Assembly: GCF_015234135.1 (NCBI RefSeq)
Contig: NZ_JADGIK010000003.1
Coordinates: forward strand, 62,001 to 126,000
Source: Faecalibacter rhinopitheci
Lineage (GTDB): Bacteria; Bacteroidota; Bacteroidia; Flavobacteriales; Weeksellaceae
Direction: 5' to 3'
DNA length: 64,000 nt
The notes below the pieces were generated by a model. That model did not search any database and was not told the DNA's origin. It saw only the letters and a program-made list of their open reading frames with translations. Shown here in pieces: positions 52,872 to 62,300 of this stretch (its first letter is position 1; the number at the start of each line of letters is the position of its first letter). Position numbers and translations under genes: made by a program.

Positions 52872-54176
52872 ATGAAAGTTAACTTTATAATATTACAGCT
52901 TTTTTTTACGATCGGTATAGCAAAGGCACAAGATTTATTAACTGTGAAAGATGCAGTAGAGATTGCTCTTGCAAATAATTACGATATAAAACTTTCTCGA
53001 AATGATCTAGAAATAGCACAAGAAAATATAACGTATGGTAACGCTGGATTTTTACCAAATTTAACAGGTAATCTGACTCAAAATAATAATCTACAGAATA
53101 TAAATCAAACGCAATCTTCAGGAGAAGTTAAGTCCTTAAAAAACGCAAAAAATAATAGTTTAAACTATGGTGTAAGCCTAGGTTGGACGATTTTTGATGG
53201 AATGGGAATGTTTACGAGATATGATATCTTAAAAGAAAATCAAAAAAAAGGAGATATATCTTTAAAAAGAACAATATTATTAAGAGTTTCAGATGTAATT
53301 ACGAACTATTATACCATCGTAGAACAAAAAAAGTTTTTAGAAGCTATTGATGAAAATATCTTAATCACTAAAGAACGTGTAAGAACTGCAGAAAATAGAT
53401 TTACAATCGGAAAAGCTTCGCGATTAGAAGTGCTAAATGCCCAAGTAAATTTAAATGAAGATGAATCTAATAGACTGCGTCAAATTAATTCCATTAAAAA
53501 CTTAAAAATAGCACTAAATAGTCTTTTGGTAAGAGACTTAATGACAGAATTTGATGTGGAAGATGAGGTAATATTTGATTCAGATTTAATTTATGAAGAC
53601 TTAGTAAATAAAGCTAAAAATCAAAATCCTGATTTGCAGCTTATCGCTATTAACCGCACATTAGCAGAATTAGAATTAAAAAGAATTAAAGCGGATCGCT
53701 ATCCTACTGTACGACTAAATGCAGGATACAATTTTTCTGAATCAGAGTCTAGTTTAGGATTTACAACCAATTCCAATGCAAGAGGTTTAAATTATGGTGT
53801 TACAGTTGCATTAAATATTTTTGATGGTTTTAATCAACGAAGAAACGAGCAAATTGCTAAAATTCAAATTCAGAATGCAGACTTGCAGATTAATCAGCAA
53901 GATCTCGTTATTACAACTGCAATGGCAACAGCATTCCAAACTTATGAAACAAATCTAGCATTAGCGAAGATTGAGGAAAGTAATGAGCAAATTGCAAAAA
54001 GAAATTTAGAAATTACTTTAGATAAGTTTAAAATAGGAACAATTAGTGCGATTGAATTTAGAGATGCACAAGAAAATTTTATCAACGCATCAGCAAGATT
54101 AAATTCAGCTAAATTGCAAACTAAACTTTCAGAAATTCAGTTAAAAGAAATAGTAGGAAATATTGATTTTAATTAA
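52872..54176 (+). CDS. TolC-family outer membrane efflux protein
   Basis: Outer-membrane channel of the efflux system. The 434 residues have a signal peptide (about 1-19, IAKAQ) and two OEP repeats, with the helical-barrel motifs LTVKDAVEIALANNYDIKLS (about 22-41) and RFTIGKASRLEVLNAQVNLN, plus the second copy KFKIGTISAIEFRDAQENF. It begins 2 bases after the pump stop. With the adaptor and pump it forms a complete tripartite exporter. Confidence 0.92.
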   Translation: MKVNFIILQLFFTIGIAKAQDLLTVKDAVEIALANNYDIKLSRNDLEIAQENITYGNAGFLPNLTGNLTQNNNLQNINQTQSSGEVKSLKNAKNNSLNYGVSLGWTIFDGMGMFTRYDILKENQKKGDISLKRTILLRVSDVITNYYTIVEQKKFLEAIDENILITKERVRTAENRFTIGKASRLEVLNAQVNLNEDESNRLRQINSIKNLKIALNSLLVRDLMTEFDVEDEVIFDSDLIYEDLVNKAKNQNPDLQLIAINRTLAELELKRIKADRYPTVRLNAGYNFSESESSLGFTTNSNARGLNYGVTVALNIFDGFNQRRNEQIAKIQIQNADLQINQQDLVITTAMATAFQTYETNLALAKIEESNEQIAKRNLEITLDKFKIGTISAIEFRDAQENFINASARLNSAKLQTKLSEIQLKEIVGNIDFN

Positions 54177-54199
54177 TAATAAATCATAAATATAACAGC

Positions 54200-54230
54200 A
54201 ATGCCTTCTAAACTTTTAGAAGGCATTATT
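54200..54230. terminator. Probable terminator after the efflux operon
   Basis: Arms AATGCCTTCTAAA and TTTAGAAGGCATT with a 2-base loop; the T tract is weak (ATTGTATT), so confidence is lower. Confidence 0.5.
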
Positions 54231-54260
54231 GTATTATATACTTTGTATTTCTTTAAAAGA

Positions 54261-54626
54261 TTATTCTACTTGTAATTCTGAAATACGTGCTTTTTCGTCA
54301 TCTGATAATTGATCGTATAAATCGTCTCTTACTTGGTCTAATATTTTCTGATATACACGAGGTTGTGTGAAGTAGTATTTATAACTCTCTTCAAATTCTT
54401 GGCGAGTTACATCATGATTTTCAAAAATATATAAAGTTCCCTCAGCAATACTTAATATTTGATTAGATGATTGAGTGTTATTAATCATCTGTTGTGATTT
54501 ATAAATATCAACTAAAATATCAACCATATCAGACTTACTGATTAGATTGTCTGGTGTATCAATATATGGTCTTGAACAAGAAGATAGACTTATTGACACT
54601 ATAAAAATATAAAATATTTTTCTCAT
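54261..54626 (-). CDS. DUF4296 lipoprotein
   Basis: A 121-residue lipoprotein with lipobox LSSC (Cys 17) and the DUF4296 core PDNLISKSDMVDILVDIYKS followed by FEESYKYYFTQPRVYQKILD. The family is restricted to Bacteroidota and has no known function. The start overlaps the stop of the glycosyltransferase gene by four bases (ATGA), so the two are translationally coupled. Confidence 0.85.
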   Translation of the reverse strand: MRKIFYIFIVSISLSSCSRPYIDTPDNLISKSDMVDILVDIYKSQQMINNTQSSNQILSIAEGTLYIFENHDVTRQEFEESYKYYFTQPRVYQKILDQVRDDLYDQLSDDEKARISELQVE

Positions 54627-55345
54627 AATTTTCCAAATATATTACGTAATCTCAACAAGATTACTCCAAATACAGCTTCACCAATTATATCCGAACTAAT
54701 TTTGGATTCACCTAAAGTACGATCAGTAAAAATAATAGGAACTTCTTGAATCTTAAATTTATTAATCCAAGATTTATATTTCATCTCAATTTGAAATCCA
54801 TACCCTTTAAATTTTATATCATCAAGATTTAATGCTTGTAATACTTCAGCCTTGTATCCCACAAATCCTGCTGTTGCATCGTGTACAGGTAAAGAAGTGA
54901 TAATACGCACATATTTAGATGCAAAATAAGAAAGTAACACACGTTCCATAGGCCAGTTGACCACATTTACACCATTACTATATCTAGAGCCAACTGCTAA
55001 GTCTGCACCTTCTACTAATGCTTTGTATAAGCGAGGTAAATCATTCGGATTATGAGAGAAATCTGCATCCATCTCAAAGATAAATTTATATTTCTTTGCT
55101 AAAGCCCATTTAAAACCATGTACATATGCTTTCCCAAGTCCATCTTTTGTAGTGCGAACTTCTAGATTTAAACGATTGTTGCTTTCCGGGATTAATCGAC
55201 GAATAATATCGCCTGTTCCATCAGGAGAACTATCATCTACAATTAAAATATCAAATGAATCATCCACGGCCAATACTGCTCTAATAATGGCTTCAATATT
55301 TTCCTTTTCATTATATGTAGGGATGATTACAAGTCTGTCTGACAT
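54623..55345 (-). CDS. Polyprenol monophosphomannose synthase (GT2, Dpm1-like)
   Basis: Glycosyltransferase family 2 enzyme, probably transferring mannose or another sugar to polyprenyl phosphate. From ATG 55345 it has 240 residues: VIIPTYNEKENIEAI (about 5-19), LIVDDSSPDGTGDI (about 35-48), the catalytic-metal MDADFSHNPNDLPRL (about 93-107) and the acceptor-side EVPIIFTDRTLGESKIS. There is no C-terminal membrane domain, as in prokaryotic Dpm1 types. The preceding three codons (MIF) are an unlikely start. Coupled to the DUF4296 gene. Confidence 0.88.
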   Translation of the reverse strand: MSDRLVIIPTYNEKENIEAIIRAVLAVDDSFDILIVDDSSPDGTGDIIRRLIPESNNRLNLEVRTTKDGLGKAYVHGFKWALAKKYKFIFEMDADFSHNPNDLPRLYKALVEGADLAVGSRYSNGVNVVNWPMERVLLSYFASKYVRIITSLPVHDATAGFVGYKAEVLQALNLDDIKFKGYGFQIEMKYKSWINKFKIQEVPIIFTDRTLGESKISSDIIGEAVFGVILLRLRNIFGKL

Positions 55346-55412
55346 AAATATCATTTTGTGGGCATAAAGATAGTTATTAGATTAATAGGGTTTTGTATTT
55401 TTGGAAAAGATT

Positions 55413-56078
55413 ATGAAAGCTACGGATTTAATTAGTATTGCAAGAAACACAGAAAACAACGATTATGTATTTATCATACTTGTAGTTTGTTTATTAATTG
55501 TTTGCGCCTCAAAATATTTATTTGCTAAAAATTTTAAAACGCTAAAGAATAAAACAGAGTATTTAAGTTTTACGGATGATAATACTACATTGTTTAGTTT
55601 AATCATTAATATAATTATGGTTGTATTAGTGAGTGTACTTATAGTTTCTCACTTTGACGTAAAAATCATTAATCTACCTTTAAGTTTGCCCCTTCAAATA
55701 GCAGCATGTTTTGGATTAATATCTGGAATAATGATCATAAAGTTAATCATTGAAATGGCGTATTTTAGAGTGTTTTATCATGACAGTTCTTGGTCATTTT
55801 TTATGAAAAGTTCGAGTTATGTAAATGCTCGTAATGTGCTTATTTTAATTTTTTGTTCATTTTTATATTTTTATTCAGAAATAGATGCCAATATTATAAT
55901 GTTTTTTTGGTTTATACTCTTATGTATTAATAGGGTATGGGAAATATACTTTAGATATGCCAATCAAATATCAGCCAATAAATCAATTTGGTATTACAAT
56001 ATTTTGTACCTTTGCACCCTAGAAATTTTACCAATAATGGTTTTATCGAAACTATTAATATTAGGTAAAGTAATCTAA
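55413..56078 (+). CDS. DUF4271 membrane protein
   Basis: A 221-residue integral membrane protein with about six hydrophobic segments (for example FIILVVCLLIVCASKYLF, about 23-40; MIIKLIIEMAYFRVFYH, central). The start is ATG 55413; the in-frame TTG at 55401 is less likely. This Bacteroidota family regularly precedes hemD, as here (8 bases). Function is unknown; the linkage to tetrapyrrole synthesis is only positional. Confidence 0.82.
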   Translation: MKATDLISIARNTENNDYVFIILVVCLLIVCASKYLFAKNFKTLKNKTEYLSFTDDNTTLFSLIINIIMVVLVSVLIVSHFDVKIINLPLSLPLQIAACFGLISGIMIIKLIIEMAYFRVFYHDSSWSFFMKSSSYVNARNVLILIFCSFLYFYSEIDANIIMFFWFILLCINRVWEIYFRYANQISANKSIWYYNILYLCTLEILPIMVLSKLLILGKVI

Positions 56079-56086
56079 TAATTACT

Positions 56087-56836
56087 ATGAAAGTTAAATC
56101 GATATTAGTATCACAACCTACGCCACTAGTCGAGAATTCTCCGTATTTTGAAATGGAGAAAAGACACAAAATTAAAATTGATTTCCGACCATTTATCCAA
56201 GTAGTTGGTGTAGATGGAAAAGAAGTAAGACAACAAAAGCTTGATTTTAGTAAAGTTACCGCAGTTATATTTACAAGTCGTAATGCAATTGATCATTTTT
56301 TCCGCGTAGCAGAGGAATTAAGAATTCAGATTCCAGACGCTATGAAATATTTTTGTGAGTCTGAAGCAATTGCTTTTTATCTTCAGAAATATATCGTTTA
56401 CAGAAAACGAAAAGTATATATTGGAGAAAAAATGTTTGCAGACATGGTTCCTTTGTTTAAAAAACATAAGGACGAAAAATTCTTACTACCGGCAGCCGAC
56501 GTTATTAAGCCTGATGTTCCTAAATTATTGGATAGTTTAAATTTAGATTGGCAATTAGCTACTTTATTTAGAACCGTATCTAGCGATTTATCAGACTTAG
56601 AAGATGTTAAATATGATATTTTAGTTTTCTTTACACCATCAGGAATTAAATCGTTGTTTGAAAATTTTCCAGATTTTGTACAAGGAGAAACTAGAATTGC
56701 GGTATTTGGAAAAGCAACTGTTGAAGAATCATTAAGGATGGGCTTACGAATTGATATAGAGGTTCCAACAAAAGAGATACCTTCTATGACAATGGCCTTA
56801 GATAAATACGTTAAAGAAGCAAATAAGTCGAAATAG
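56087..56836 (+). CDS. hemD: Uroporphyrinogen-III synthase
   Basis: Tetrapyrrole-pathway enzyme closing hydroxymethylbilane to uroporphyrinogen III. The 249 residues follow the flavobacterial form: SILVSQPTPLVENSPYFEM at the start, VTAVIFTSRNAIDHFFR (about 64-80), LPAADVIKPDVP and FFTPSGIKSLFENFPDF (about 185-201). HemD diverges strongly, so identification rests on these loops and the DUF4271 linkage. It follows that gene by 8 bases. Confidence 0.85.
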   Translation: MKVKSILVSQPTPLVENSPYFEMEKRHKIKIDFRPFIQVVGVDGKEVRQQKLDFSKVTAVIFTSRNAIDHFFRVAEELRIQIPDAMKYFCESEAIAFYLQKYIVYRKRKVYIGEKMFADMVPLFKKHKDEKFLLPAADVIKPDVPKLLDSLNLDWQLATLFRTVSSDLSDLEDVKYDILVFFTPSGIKSLFENFPDFVQGETRIAVFGKATVEESLRMGLRIDIEVPTKEIPSMTMALDKYVKEANKSK

Positions 56837-56899
56837 TTATTTTTCTCTTTAATCTTATCTTTAAATAGTATAAATTTATAGCAGATAACCTATTTACAG

Positions 56900-58600
56900 A
56901 TGGACAAGATATGGCAAATAAAAGAGCTTCCTACTGCGCAAGTTGTAGAAGATTTAAGAAATGTACTAAACGTTTCTGAAACTACCGCTATTTTATTAGC
57001 TCAGCGTGGAATTACTGATTTTGATAAAGCGAAATCATTTTTCAATCCGTCTTTAGATAAGTTACATAACCCTTTTAAGATGAAGGATATGGATGTTGCC
57101 GTATCTCGTATAAAATGGGCTATAGATAATGAAGAAAATATTTTAATTTTTGGAGACTACGATGTAGATGGAACGACAGCGGTAACATTAGTTTACGAAT
57201 TTCTGTCTTCTATCTACTCGCAAGTTTCTTATTATATACCAGACCGTAATAATGAAGGTTATGGTATCTCTTACCAAAGCATAGATCACGCAGTTAAAAA
57301 TAATATTTCTTTAGTTATTGCATTAGATTGTGGAATAAAAGCTCATAATCAAATTGAATATGCAAATTCTAAAAATATAGATTTTATTATTTGTGACCAT
57401 CACTTACCTGATAAATCTATTCCTAATGCTTACGCAGTTTTAGATCCTAAACGTAAAGGTTGCTTATACCCTTATAAAGATTTAAGTGGTTGCGGTGTAG
57501 GTTTTAAATTAGTCCAAGGTTATATTCAACAGTTTAACTTATCCGAAGATATTCTTCATCCGTTATTAGATTTGGTTGCAGTAAGTATTGCAGCAGATAT
57601 AGTTCCTATTACGGGAGAAAATAGAATATTGGCTTATGAGGGATTAAAAAGATTGAATGATCAACCTCGTATGGGATTTCAGCAGATGATTCCTACCAAT
57701 ATTAAGGGAAACGTAAACATATCTAATGTTGTTTTTTCAATAGCTCCTAAAATTAATGCAGCCGGAAGAATAAAACATGGTTCGGAAGCTGTTCGTTTTA
57801 TGTTGAGTAAAAATGAAGAAGACTGTAAAAAATATTTAGCAGATATTAATTCATTAAATAATGAGCGTAAAAAGTTAGATCTTACTATTACAGAACAAGC
57901 CTTAGATCAACTGAAAGATATTAATCAATTAAATACATATTCTACAATTGTCTACAATCCGGAGTGGAATAAAGGCGTTATAGGAATTGTTGCTTCACGA
58001 TTAGTGGATATGTATTACAAACCGACTATTGTATTTACAAAAAATAATGAAGGAGAATTAGTAGCTTCTGCTAGATCTATTAAAGAGTACAATATTTATC
58101 AAGCGATTGAACAAAACTCTCATCTTTTGACTCAGTTTGGTGGACATATGGCAGCCGCGGGATTAGCTTTAAAAGAAGAAAACTTTGAAGCCTTTAGACT
58201 AGCTTTTGAAGAAACTGTAAAGCAAGAAAGTAAGTCAGCTCATTTTAAACCTTCTATAGAAATTGATAAAGAAATATCATTTAACGATATTAATAAATCA
58301 TTTTTAGAGGTGATAATGCGAATGGCACCTTTTGGTCCTGAAAATATGACACCAGTATTTTTGTCTAAAAACTTGGTAGCAACAGACTTTAGATTAGTAG
58401 GAAAAGAACATGCGCGACTTTTTGTGCATCAAAAAAATACACGATCTACCTATGCAGCAATTGGATTTAAGTTAGGTAAATTCGGAGACAAATTGCAGAA
58501 AGGGTGTTCCTTTGATATGGTTTATACCATAGGTATGAATTATTGGCAAGGGAAAGGAACTTGGCAATTTAATATAAAAGATATACGTTTTAGAGAATAA
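56900..58600 (+). CDS. recJ: Single-stranded-DNA-specific exonuclease RecJ
   Basis: 5'-3' ssDNA exonuclease for recombination and mismatch repair. The 566 residues contain DHH motifs FGDYDVDGTTAVTLVY (about 82-97), ALDCGIKAHNQ (about 141), ICDHHLPDKSIPNAY (about 163-177) and VSIAADIVPITGENR, then the DHHA1 part with GVIGIVASRL and GGHMAAAGLAL (about 412). A C-terminal OB-like domain follows. Length is normal. Confidence 0.95.
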   Translation: MDKIWQIKELPTAQVVEDLRNVLNVSETTAILLAQRGITDFDKAKSFFNPSLDKLHNPFKMKDMDVAVSRIKWAIDNEENILIFGDYDVDGTTAVTLVYEFLSSIYSQVSYYIPDRNNEGYGISYQSIDHAVKNNISLVIALDCGIKAHNQIEYANSKNIDFIICDHHLPDKSIPNAYAVLDPKRKGCLYPYKDLSGCGVGFKLVQGYIQQFNLSEDILHPLLDLVAVSIAADIVPITGENRILAYEGLKRLNDQPRMGFQQMIPTNIKGNVNISNVVFSIAPKINAAGRIKHGSEAVRFMLSKNEEDCKKYLADINSLNNERKKLDLTITEQALDQLKDINQLNTYSTIVYNPEWNKGVIGIVASRLVDMYYKPTIVFTKNNEGELVASARSIKEYNIYQAIEQNSHLLTQFGGHMAAAGLALKEENFEAFRLAFEETVKQESKSAHFKPSIEIDKEISFNDINKSFLEVIMRMAPFGPENMTPVFLSKNLVATDFRLVGKEHARLFVHQKNTRSTYAAIGFKLGKFGDKLQKGCSFDMVYTIGMNYWQGKGTWQFNIKDIRFRE

Positions 58601-58633
58601 AAAAAACGACTCTATTAATAAAGTCGTTTTTCA
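58600..58633. terminator. Bidirectional terminator
   Basis: Arms AAAAACGACT and AGTCGTTTTT between convergent recJ and rsmI, with A and T runs. Confidence 0.82.
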
Positions 58634-58653
58634 ATATATTTTATAATTATAGA

Positions 58654-59331
58654 TTAGTTGTTGCTTCCTTCGACCACTACAACCATTTCACCTTTTAAGT
58701 TTCTTGTTTCAGCAATTATTGCTAATTCTTCCAAAGTTCCACGTAATGTTTCTTCAAATTTCTTAGAAATTTCTCTTGATAAACTTGCTCTTCTTTCATT
58801 CCCAAAAGTTTCAGCAAAATCTCTCAAAGTTTTACCAATTTTATGAGGAGATTCATAGAAAACCATCGTTTTTTTCTCTTCAATTAAGCTATCTAACTTT
58901 GTTTTTCTACCTTTTTTTACAGGAATAAATCCGATAAATGTAAACTCATTGTTTGGTAACCCAGAAACTACTAATGCCGGAACAAAAGCCGTTGCGCCTG
59001 GCAGGCATTCAATAATTATATTGTTGGCGACACATTCTTTTGCAAGTAAATATCCAGGGTCAGAAATGCCAGGAGTACCAGCATCTGTAATAATGGAGAT
59101 GATTTGTCCATCTTTTAATTGACGAATAATATCCTCGGTTGCCTGGTGTTCATTATGCATATGATAACTACGCATCGGAGTTTCGATTTCGTAATGTTTT
59201 AAAAGAATTCCACTATTTCTTGTGTCTTCAGCTAAGATTACATCCGATTCTTTTAGAATTTCAACCGCTCTAAAAGTCATGTCCTTTAAATTTCCAATTG
59301 GCGTAGGAACTAAATACAATTTTCCACTCAT
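58654..59331 (-). CDS. rsmI: 16S rRNA (cytidine(1402)-2'-O)-methyltransferase
   Basis: SAM-dependent methyltransferase of the tetrapyrrole-methylase fold, modifying C1402 in the ribosomal decoding centre. The 225 residues show YLVPTPIGNLKDMTFRAVEI (about 6-25), LAEDTRNSGILLKHY, the glycine-rich ISIITDAGTPGISDPGYLL (about 77-95) and CLPGATAFVPALVVSGLP. Length is slightly shorter than in E. coli, lacking its C-terminal extension. Confidence 0.94.
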   Translation of the reverse strand: MSGKLYLVPTPIGNLKDMTFRAVEILKESDVILAEDTRNSGILLKHYEIETPMRSYHMHNEHQATEDIIRQLKDGQIISIITDAGTPGISDPGYLLAKECVANNIIIECLPGATAFVPALVVSGLPNNEFTFIGFIPVKKGRKTKLDSLIEEKKTMVFYESPHKIGKTLRDFAETFGNERRASLSREISKKFEETLRGTLEELAIIAETRNLKGEMVVVVEGSNN

Positions 59332-59370
59332 GGTCCAAATATACGTTGAGTTTATGCAACAAAAAAGTAA

Positions 59371-59862
59371 CTATTTTAGGATATCTGTAATTCCTTCTAG
59401 ATCTGATAGATCAATATTTTCTAATGCTTCATCCAGCTGAGCACGTGTTAAATCAACTTTAGAATCAATTACTAGGACATTTTTTAATCCATTTACACCT
59501 AGAATTAAATTATTTACTTTACCATTCGATTCTAAAAATGAAGCATTTACATTACTGTTTTTAATTTTCACTTTTACAGCTTGTTCGTATTTATCACCTT
59601 TTGTAGCAGAAGCTAAATTTTTCATTACACTATTCTGTTTCCCTTTTCCGGCATCTGTAATTACAAATACTTTTGCAGATTTAATGTATTCAAAAATTTT
59701 AGCATCGGTAGTACGTTTAGCCAAATTCACAGCAAATTTTGGTAACGGAATAACTGTAGCTTGTTTATCATATTTATCGTAAAATTCATTCATGCTATTT
59801 ACAGATGCACAAGAAGCCAATGTAAATAAAGCTAAACCTAGAATTGGTATTATTTTTTTCAT
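59371..59862 (-). CDS. DUF4252 lipoprotein
   Basis: A 163-residue lipoprotein: signal peptide with lipobox LASC (Cys 18) and the DUF4252 core NEFYDKYDKQATVIPLPKFA then a short domain ending NIDLSDLEGITDIL. The family is Bacteroidota-specific with no known function. It is a single gene between rsmI and dxs on the minus strand. Confidence 0.8.
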   Translation of the reverse strand: MKKIIPILGLALFTLASCASVNSMNEFYDKYDKQATVIPLPKFAVNLAKRTTDAKIFEYIKSAKVFVITDAGKGKQNSVMKNLASATKGDKYEQAVKVKIKNSNVNASFLESNGKVNNLILGVNGLKNVLVIDSKVDLTRAQLDEALENIDLSDLEGITDILK

Positions 59863-59905
59863 GTTTTATTTTTAATAAATGAATTAAAACAATTGTTATT
59901 CCAAT

Positions 59906-61645
59906 TTATAGGTATGAATAAATAAATTTTAAAATAGACTCATCATCTAATTCTAATTGTTTGTATAACTGGTTGATAGTAGCATGAGTAATGAATTGAT
60001 CCGGATATCCATTCATTTTAAAATTTCCTTTATAATGAATTTGATTCAAAATTTTTAATACAGCATCACCGAATCCCCCATTAATAATGCCATCTTCATA
60101 AGAAATGATAGTATCAAATTTTAAAGCTACAATTTTAATCATCTGCTCGTCCAAAGGCTTGATAAATAGAAAATCAATTAAGCAGACTTTTTCCTCTAAT
60201 TCATTGGCCTTAAGAATTTGCTGTATTCTAGGAGTAAAATTTCCTGTACTAAAAATTGCTACTTTATTTCCATCCGTAATACGTTTAGATTTACCAATTT
60301 CTATTTTTTCATAACTATAGTCTTCTTTACATATTTCGATAGTTTCTTTAGGAAAACGAATAGCAAAAGGTTTTTTAGTGAACTGAGCAGTATATAGAAG
60401 GTTTTTAAAATCCTTTTCGTTACTTGGTGAAGCAATTACCATATTCGGAATTGAATTTAAATAGCTGATGTCAAAATAACCATGGTGGGTTGCACCATCT
60501 GTACCAACAATACCTGCACGATCAATACAAAAAATAACTGGTAAATTTTGTAAAGCTACATCATGTATAATTTGATCATAAGCACGTTGTAAAAATGTAG
60601 AATATATGGTACAATATGGAATAGTATTTTGAGTTGCTAAACCTGCAGCAAAAGTAACAGCATGTTGTTCTGCAATCCCAACATCGATAACACGATCAGG
60701 AAAATTATGTTGACATTTGACTAAATTGCTTCCCGTAACCATAGCAGGTGTAATGGCAATAATTTGGGAATTATTTGATAATAAATCCATCATTGTTTCG
60801 CCAAACACATCTTGGTAAGATTTGGGCTTTTCAAAAGTTGTAATCTCTCCAGTAGCTTTATTAAATAAGCCAGGAGCATGCCATTTTACTTGGTCTAGTT
60901 CTGCTTTTTGATAGCCTTTTCCTTTTACTGTTTTTACATGCAAAAATTTAGGTCCTTTAATTGCTTTAGATTTTGTTAAAGCATGTGCTAATTCATCAAA
61001 GTTATGACCATCGATTGTTCCTAAAAAATTCAATCCAAAATCATTAAAAATAGAACTGTCATTTTCTAAATTATTAAAATGTTTTTTTAGTCCGCCTACA
61101 GAAGGATCAATCCCGATAGAATTGTCATTAAGAATAACAAGTACATTTAAATCTGTAGAACCAAGATGATTGAGCGCTTCCAGGCTCATGCCAGAGGTGA
61201 TTGATGCATCTCCGATGATTGCAATATGATGACGATTAATATTATTAATTTTATCAGCAGTGGCCATACCTACAATCGCAGAAATAGATGTAGAAGAATG
61301 ACCTGTGCCAAAAGTATCAAATTCGCTTTCTTCTCGTGTAGGAAAACCTGAAATCCCGTTTTCTTGACGAAGTGTATCAAATTCTTGACGACGACCAGTT
61401 AAAATTTTATGTGGATAGCATTGGTGCCCCACATCCCAAATCAATAAATCATTAGGTGTATCAAAATAGTAATGCAGAGCAATAGTAAGTTCAATAACCC
61501 CTAAACTTGCACCCAAATGACCAGGTTTTACACTTAAAGTATCTAAAATAAATTCGCGTAATTCTTTTGCTAAATCAGGTAATTCTGCTTGATTTAATTC
61601 CCTAAGTTCCTTAGGTTGATTAATTTTATGGATAACTGTATTCAT
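59906..61645 (-). CDS. dxs: 1-deoxy-D-xylulose-5-phosphate synthase
   Basis: Thiamine-diphosphate enzyme starting the MEP isoprenoid pathway from pyruvate and glyceraldehyde-3-phosphate. The 579 residues carry LIWDVGHQCYPHKILTGRR (about 72-90), the ThDP-binding region GDASITSGMSLEALNHLG with VILNDNSIGIDPSVGG, the transketolase catalytic region GIAEQHAVTFAAGLATQ and DGATHHGYFDISYL (about 372). The ThDP motif reads GDAS instead of the more usual GDGA, a variant of flavobacterial enzymes as I recall. Slightly shorter than the E. coli protein. Confidence 0.93.
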   Translation of the reverse strand: MNTVIHKINQPKELRELNQAELPDLAKELREFILDTLSVKPGHLGASLGVIELTIALHYYFDTPNDLLIWDVGHQCYPHKILTGRRQEFDTLRQENGISGFPTREESEFDTFGTGHSSTSISAIVGMATADKINNINRHHIAIIGDASITSGMSLEALNHLGSTDLNVLVILNDNSIGIDPSVGGLKKHFNNLENDSSIFNDFGLNFLGTIDGHNFDELAHALTKSKAIKGPKFLHVKTVKGKGYQKAELDQVKWHAPGLFNKATGEITTFEKPKSYQDVFGETMMDLLSNNSQIIAITPAMVTGSNLVKCQHNFPDRVIDVGIAEQHAVTFAAGLATQNTIPYCTIYSTFLQRAYDQIIHDVALQNLPVIFCIDRAGIVGTDGATHHGYFDISYLNSIPNMVIASPSNEKDFKNLLYTAQFTKKPFAIRFPKETIEICKEDYSYEKIEIGKSKRITDGNKVAIFSTGNFTPRIQQILKANELEEKVCLIDFLFIKPLDEQMIKIVALKFDTIISYEDGIINGGFGDAVLKILNQIHYKGNFKMNGYPDQFITHATINQLYKQLELDDESILKFIYSYL

Positions 61646-61717
61646 TATTACTTTACAAAATTACATTAATTTAAGTAAAAGACCGTATCTTTGTCGGTTA
61701 CAAAAACCAGATAGAAT

Positions 61718-62296
61718 ATGTTCCAAATAGGAAAAACGTTGGTCTCAGCTGATTTATTAAATGAAGACTTTGTATGTAACCTAAATAAGTGTAAAGGAAT
61801 TTGTTGTGTTGAGGGAGATGCGGGAGCACCCTTAAATGAAGATGAATTATCTATCTTAGATGATATTTATGAGGATGTAAAACCTTATTTAAGAGCTGAA
61901 GGAATTCAAGTAATCGAAAATGAAGGAAAATATACAATGGATACTGATGGAGATTGGGTAACACCGTTAGTAAACAATAAAGAATGTGCATATTTAGTTT
62001 TCGAAGAGAATGGTTTCTCGAAATGTGGAATTGAAAAAGCATATGAAGATGGTAAAATTGATTATAAGAAACCAATTTCTTGCCATTTATACCCAGTTCG
62101 TATTAAGGAATATTCAAATTTTACTGCTGTTAATTATGATGTTTGGGATATTTGCTCAGATGCTTGTACATTAGGAAAAGAATTAAAGGTGAATGTTGCC
62201 ACATTTGCTAAAGATTCTTTAGTAAGAAAGTTTGGAGAAGAATGGTACGAAGAACTTATGGAAGTTCAAAAAGAAGTAAACAACCAAAAAAAGTAA
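61718..62296 (+). CDS. DUF3109 family protein, Cys-rich
   Basis: A 192-residue cytoplasmic protein with clustered cysteines: FVCNLNKCKGICCVEGDAGA (about 18-37), NKECAYLVFEENGFSKCGIE (about 87-106) and ISCHLYPVR (about 119-127), ending in DVWDICSDACTLG. The arrangement matches DUF3109, in which the Cys residues are thought to bind metal or an iron-sulfur cluster. Function is unknown. It is followed after 4 bases by the DUF6909-type gene, so the two form an operon. Confidence 0.85.
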   Translation: MFQIGKTLVSADLLNEDFVCNLNKCKGICCVEGDAGAPLNEDELSILDDIYEDVKPYLRAEGIQVIENEGKYTMDTDGDWVTPLVNNKECAYLVFEENGFSKCGIEKAYEDGKIDYKKPISCHLYPVRIKEYSNFTAVNYDVWDICSDACTLGKELKVNVATFAKDSLVRKFGEEWYEELMEVQKEVNNQKK

Positions 62297-62300
62297 ATTT